Source of the DNA: Gammaproteobacteria bacterium
GTDB lineage: Bacteria; Pseudomonadota; Gammaproteobacteria; Pseudomonadales; Pseudomonadaceae
Length of the DNA: 64,000 nt
Direction of reading: 5' to 3'
NCBI GenBank assembly: GCA_018827205.1
Contig: JAHJXZ010000011.1
Location: forward strand, 24,786 to 88,785
The first letter of the stretch is position 1, and each line of letters opens with the position of its first letter. Below are positions 63,346 through 64,000 of this stretch, piece after piece. The notes under the pieces were generated by a model, which saw only the letters and a program-made list of their open reading frames with translations, ran no database searches and had not been told where the DNA came from. The translations under genes were made by a program, and so were the position numbers.

Positions 63346-63899
63346 ACAATAGCTTGTCAGGTTGTTGGCGGAAAGGGCCGTCAAAGCTACGGCGGCAATC
63401 TGTCGGAAATTACTTTACCTCACGAGACAGGCCGCCTAGAGTGCGCGCCGGAGTTATGTTGACCCCGTAGTCAGCTATCTGAATGGCTACACTTACCCCG
63501 TGCTTGGCCGCTCTTGGGTGTTGAATTTTTTGCACACAAACGCTGCTCTAGCCCAATGAAACAGCGGTTTATCCCGGAAATGCTGGCGGCGCCGTTGATC
63601 TGATGGCGCTGTATTTGTCTCGGGAATGAATAAACACCGTTTTCCCTCGGTGAATGCGCTACAGGCCTTGCGCCAAAAGGGCTGCCATGAATTAGCTGCC
63701 TAGTAGGTCATGCAGTGACTTGTAGTTATCGCAAGGTTTTACTTCATAACGCCTTGAAGGCTATGGCTATCGCCTGCAAAATGCCGCGCCCCGCCATTGT
63801 GCAACTTTAGCCTGAGCGGGTTTGTGCTGATCCTCCCTAATGCCCGCGTGCCATCCGCAGTGCGCCGGTTCACCAAAAAGATCACGCAGGAGAATTGAA
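63346..63899. other. Gene-free stretch before pntAA
   Basis: No coding region seen in 554 bp. The sequence is less GC-rich than the flanking genes; short inverted elements such as AACGCTG...CAGCGGTT near 63539-63570 are present. The promoter of pntAA should lie in the last 150 bp. Confidence 0.5.
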
Positions 63900-64000
63900 G
63901 TGCACATCGGTGTTCCTCTCGAAACCCATGCTGGTGAGACGCGCGTTGCCGCAACTCCCGAAACCATCAAGAAGCTGATCGGCCAAGGCCATCAGGTGAC
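63900..64000 (+). CDS. pntAA: NAD(P) transhydrogenase alpha subunit, start only
   Basis: GTG 63900 with AGGAG upstream begins VHIGVPLETHAGETRVAATP, the start of PntA-type alanine dehydrogenase/transhydrogenase domains. Only 33 codons are in the window. The membrane transhydrogenase moves hydride from NADH to NADP+ using the proton gradient. The short subunit form is likely, as in P. aeruginosa PA0195. Confidence 0.85.
   Translation, partial: MHIGVPLETHAGETRVAATPETIKKLIGQGHQV

Overview
The window comes from a Pseudomonas chromosome. The right end carries ordinary Pseudomonas core genes in recognisable order: an fhpR/fhp/ppyR/nnrS nitric-oxide cluster, a CaiB-type CoA-transferase/gcdH/LysR glutarate cluster, and the start of pntAA. 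REP-type repeats and a partial tRNA-Arg(CCG) also fit. The exact species cannot be fixed by eye.

About 1-53780 is a large composite genomic island rich in genome-defence functions. Its right edge is marked by the 3' half of a tRNA-Arg(CCG) (53736-53780), still followed by a strong terminator. The left edge lies outside the window.

Reading leftwards (nearly everything from 1 to 36 kb is on the minus strand), the island holds: (1) 33.6-35.1 kb, a sigma54 activator with a CARF-like sensor domain, 30 bp before hsdR; (2) 25.6-33.6 kb, a type I restriction-modification operon hsdR-rmuC-hsdM-hsdS; (3) 23.9-25.6 kb, a YfjP/YeeP-type GTPase flanked by truncated genes (an OLD-like ATPase start, a 5'-nucleotidase end, a second DUF262 start); (4) 18.7-23.9 kb, a RecD-like helicase with a DUF4145-like N-terminus, translationally coupled to a TPR/OB-type protein; (5) 16.1-17.9 kb, a DUF262/HNH protein of the GmrSD type; (6) 12.6-16.0 kb, an unrecognised 1111-residue protein; (7) 6.3-12.7 kb, a 2113-residue DEAH helicase with DUF1998; (8) 1-6.1 kb, a TerY-P-like triad (vWA protein, PP2C phosphatase, zinc-ribbon kinase) coupled to an SF1 helicase that runs off the edge. 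Parts 6-8 look like one nucleic-acid-targeting system with a phospho-signalling switch, and are the best candidate for an incompletely described defence system.

From 35.3 to 44.3 kb are two unrelated mobility modules. One is a phage-type integrase with an excisionase-like protein and a divergent Xre regulator over palindromic operators. The other is a coupled three-gene module of two very large tyrosine-recombinase-like proteins plus a small partner, with a divergent protein made of four HTH repeats. From 45 to 53.3 kb is accessory cargo: a membrane-anchored protein, a Rap1a/Tai-type immunity protein, a DUF6088/BPSL0761 pair, orphan antitoxin-like genes, and a MacAB-like ABC export operon flanked by a 33-bp repeat.

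The core part (53.8-64 kb) contains an HD-GYP phosphodiesterase, NO detoxification controlled by FhpR through three GT-N7-AC sites and a sigma54 promoter, and glutaryl-CoA degradation with its LysR regulator.
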